From Chloroflexota bacterium (GTDB lineage Bacteria > Chloroflexota > Dormibacteria > Aeolococcales > Aeolococcaceae), in the NCBI GenBank assembly GCA_005889515.1, contig VBHE01000203.1, positions 25,260 through 31,029 of the forward strand: 5,770 bases of DNA, given 5' to 3'. The translations under genes and the position numbers were made by a program. The notes under the pieces are model-generated. The model saw nothing but the letters and a program-made list of their open reading frames with translations. It searched no databases and was not told the origin of the DNA. Each line of letters opens with the position of its first letter. Within the stretch, counting starts at the first letter, position 1. Shown piece after piece: positions 4,528 through 5,770 of this stretch.

Positions 4528-5770
4528 ATGGTCGCAGAGCGGGAGGGATACGACCTCGTCGTCCTGGGCTCGGGGGCGGCCGGCTTCGCCGCGGCGATCC
4601 GAGCGACCGAGCTCGGCGCCGGCGTCGCGCTCGTCGAGTCCGCCACCGTCGGCGGGACCTGCGTCAACACCGGCTGCATCCCCTCCAAGGCGATGCTCGC
4701 GCCCGCCGACCTGCTCTTCCGCGCCGGCCACCATCCCTTCCCCGGGATCGCGACGCGCGCCGATGGCGTGGACCTCCCGGCGCTCAGCGCCGCCCGGGCG
4801 GACCTGGTCGAGCGGCTGCGCCGGGAGAGGTACCTGGAGGTCGCCGACGGCCACGGTTTCGGCGTGCTGCACGGCCGCGCCCGCTTCGAGGATGCGTCGA
4901 CGATCGCCATCGGCGGTCGGCGCCTGTCCGCGGGCGCGTTGGTCGTCGCCACCGGCGCCTCGCCGTTGCTCCCGCCGATCGAGGGCCTCGCCGAGGCCGC
5001 CCCCCTGACGACCACCACCGCCCTGGAGCTCACCGAGCTCCCCGCCGAGCTGGTGGTCATCGGCACCGGCCCCTCCGGCCTCGAGATGGGGCAGCTCCTT
5101 CTCCACCTCGGCAGCCGGGTGACGTTCCTCGAGAGCGAGCCGCGGATCGCGCCTGCGGAGGAGCCGGAGACCTCCGACGCGCTTCGGGGGGCCCTCGAGG
5201 ACGCGGGTGCGACGGTCATGACCGGGGTGGCGATCACCCGGGTGTCCCGCGAGGGCGGGCGGCGGGCGCTGACCGTCGAGCACGACGGATGGGAGCGCAC
5301 CATCGGCACCGACCAGGTGCTCGTCGCCGCCGGGCGGCGGCCGAACAGCGAGGACCTCGAGCCGACGCGTGCGGGCATCGCCGTGGACGCGCGGGGTGCG
5401 CTCTGGGTGGACGGCGCACTGCGCACCACCAACCCGCGGGTGTGGGCCGCCGGGGACGTCACCGGGCACCCCCAGCTCGTCTACCTCGCCGCCCGGGAGG
5501 GGGCGCTCGCGGCGTCCAACGCGCTCCTCGGCCGCGCCGAGACCCTGGACCTCCGCGCCCTGCCGCGGGTCATCTTCACCTCGCCCACCGCCGCCGCGGC
5601 CGGGCTGACGGCCGCGCAGGCGGAGGAGCAGGGCATCGCCTGCGACTCCCGGGTCCTGCCGATGAGCGCCGTGCCCCGGGCGATCGTCAACCGCGACACC
5701 CGCGGCTTCGTGAAGCTCGTCGCCGAGGTCGGGACCGGGAGGATCCTCGGTGCGAGCGTCGTCGCCGAGG
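4528..5770 (+). CDS. merA: Mercuric reductase MerA (C-terminus beyond window)
   Basis: MerA is a cytoplasmic FAD disulfide oxidoreductase that reduces Hg(II) to Hg(0) with NAD(P)H. ATG 4528 follows a purine-rich GGGGGAG ribosome site, and 414 codons are present. In order: FAD-binding Gly-Ser-Gly-Ala-Ala-Gly (14-19); redox-active GTCVNTGCIPSK with C45 and C50; the nicotinamide-nucleotide Rossmann motif Gly-Thr-Gly-Pro-Ser-Gly (179-184); the second FAD motif Trp-Ala-Ala-Gly-Asp (306-310); Pro-Gln-Leu-Val-Tyr-Leu-Ala-Ala with Y319; and the dimerisation domain from about 345, with Val-Pro-Arg-Ala-Ile-Val-Asn-Arg-Asp-Thr-Arg-Gly-Phe (382-393), which is MerA-like rather than lipoamide-dehydrogenase-like. 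There is no N-terminal heavy-metal-associated domain. The C-terminal Cys-Cys pair expected of MerA lies outside the window. Glu202 at the end of the second Rossmann strand may favour NADH over NADPH. Confidence 0.93.
   Translation, partial: MVAEREGYDLVVLGSGAAGFAAAIRATELGAGVALVESATVGGTCVNTGCIPSKAMLAPADLLFRAGHHPFPGIATRADGVDLPALSAARADLVERLRRERYLEVADGHGFGVLHGRARFEDASTIAIGGRRLSAGALVVATGASPLLPPIEGLAEAAPLTTTTALELTELPAELVVIGTGPSGLEMGQLLLHLGSRVTFLESEPRIAPAEEPETSDALRGALEDAGATVMTGVAITRVSREGGRRALTVEHDGWERTIGTDQVLVAAGRRPNSEDLEPTRAGIAVDARGALWVDGALRTTNPRVWAAGDVTGHPQLVYLAAREGALAASNALLGRAETLDLRALPRVIFTSPTAAAAGLTAAQAEEQGIACDSRVLPMSAVPRAIVNRDTRGFVKLVAEVGTGRILGASVVAE

Noticed and set aside
4282..5469. Minus-strand open frames of up to 395 codons opposite merA
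   Set aside because: They are shadows of merA, whose plus-strand frame holds every expected reductase motif.

Overview
The window is very GC-rich (clearly above 70% by eye, with strong G/C bias at third codon positions). It uses GTG starts, AGGAGG-type ribosome sites and overlapping stop/start codons. This fits a high-GC Gram-positive-like bacterium: Actinomycetota, or a GC-rich soil lineage such as Dormibacterota/Chloroflexota. No rRNA or marker gene is present, so the assignment is inference. No tRNA, CRISPR array, insertion sequence or origin was seen.

Layout, left to right. (1) Positions 1-810, minus strand: the N-terminal 270 codons of a secreted protein I do not recognise, cut by the window edge, with a good sigma-70-type promoter at 869-898. 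(2) Positions 924-2684, minus strand: a probable operon of a 49-residue cysteine-rich peptide, a MauE-type membrane protein fused to a thioredoxin-like domain, and a four-helix membrane protein of unknown role. (3) About 2683-3270, plus strand: a GNAT N-acetyltransferase resembling aminoglycoside 6'-acetyltransferases, with an uncertain start. (4) Positions 3267-5770: a mercury-resistance locus. On the minus strand lie an ArsR-family regulator that reads as a broken gene, a small MerF-like mercury transporter and organomercurial lyase merB. Diverging on the plus strand is mercuric reductase merA, truncated by the window end after 414 codons.

How the mer genes fit together (established roles for these families): MerB cleaves the C-Hg bond of organomercurials to release Hg(II), the small membrane protein would carry Hg(II) into the cell, and MerA reduces it to volatile Hg(0). 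An ArsR-family metal sensor would normally repress both arms from the shared region 4448-4527, which carries two tandem copies of an operator-like repeat. The regulator has lost about 13 codons with a frameshift at about 4276. The loss covers the second half of the DNA-recognition helix and the place where CmtR-like sensors carry metal-binding cysteines. If this is not a sequence error, the locus may be unregulated or controlled from elsewhere.

The most unusual part outside the mer locus is the peptide-MauE/redoxin-membrane protein cluster. It puts a tiny four-cysteine peptide directly upstream of a membrane thiol-redox protein, which suggests, without proving, that the peptide is a disulfide substrate.
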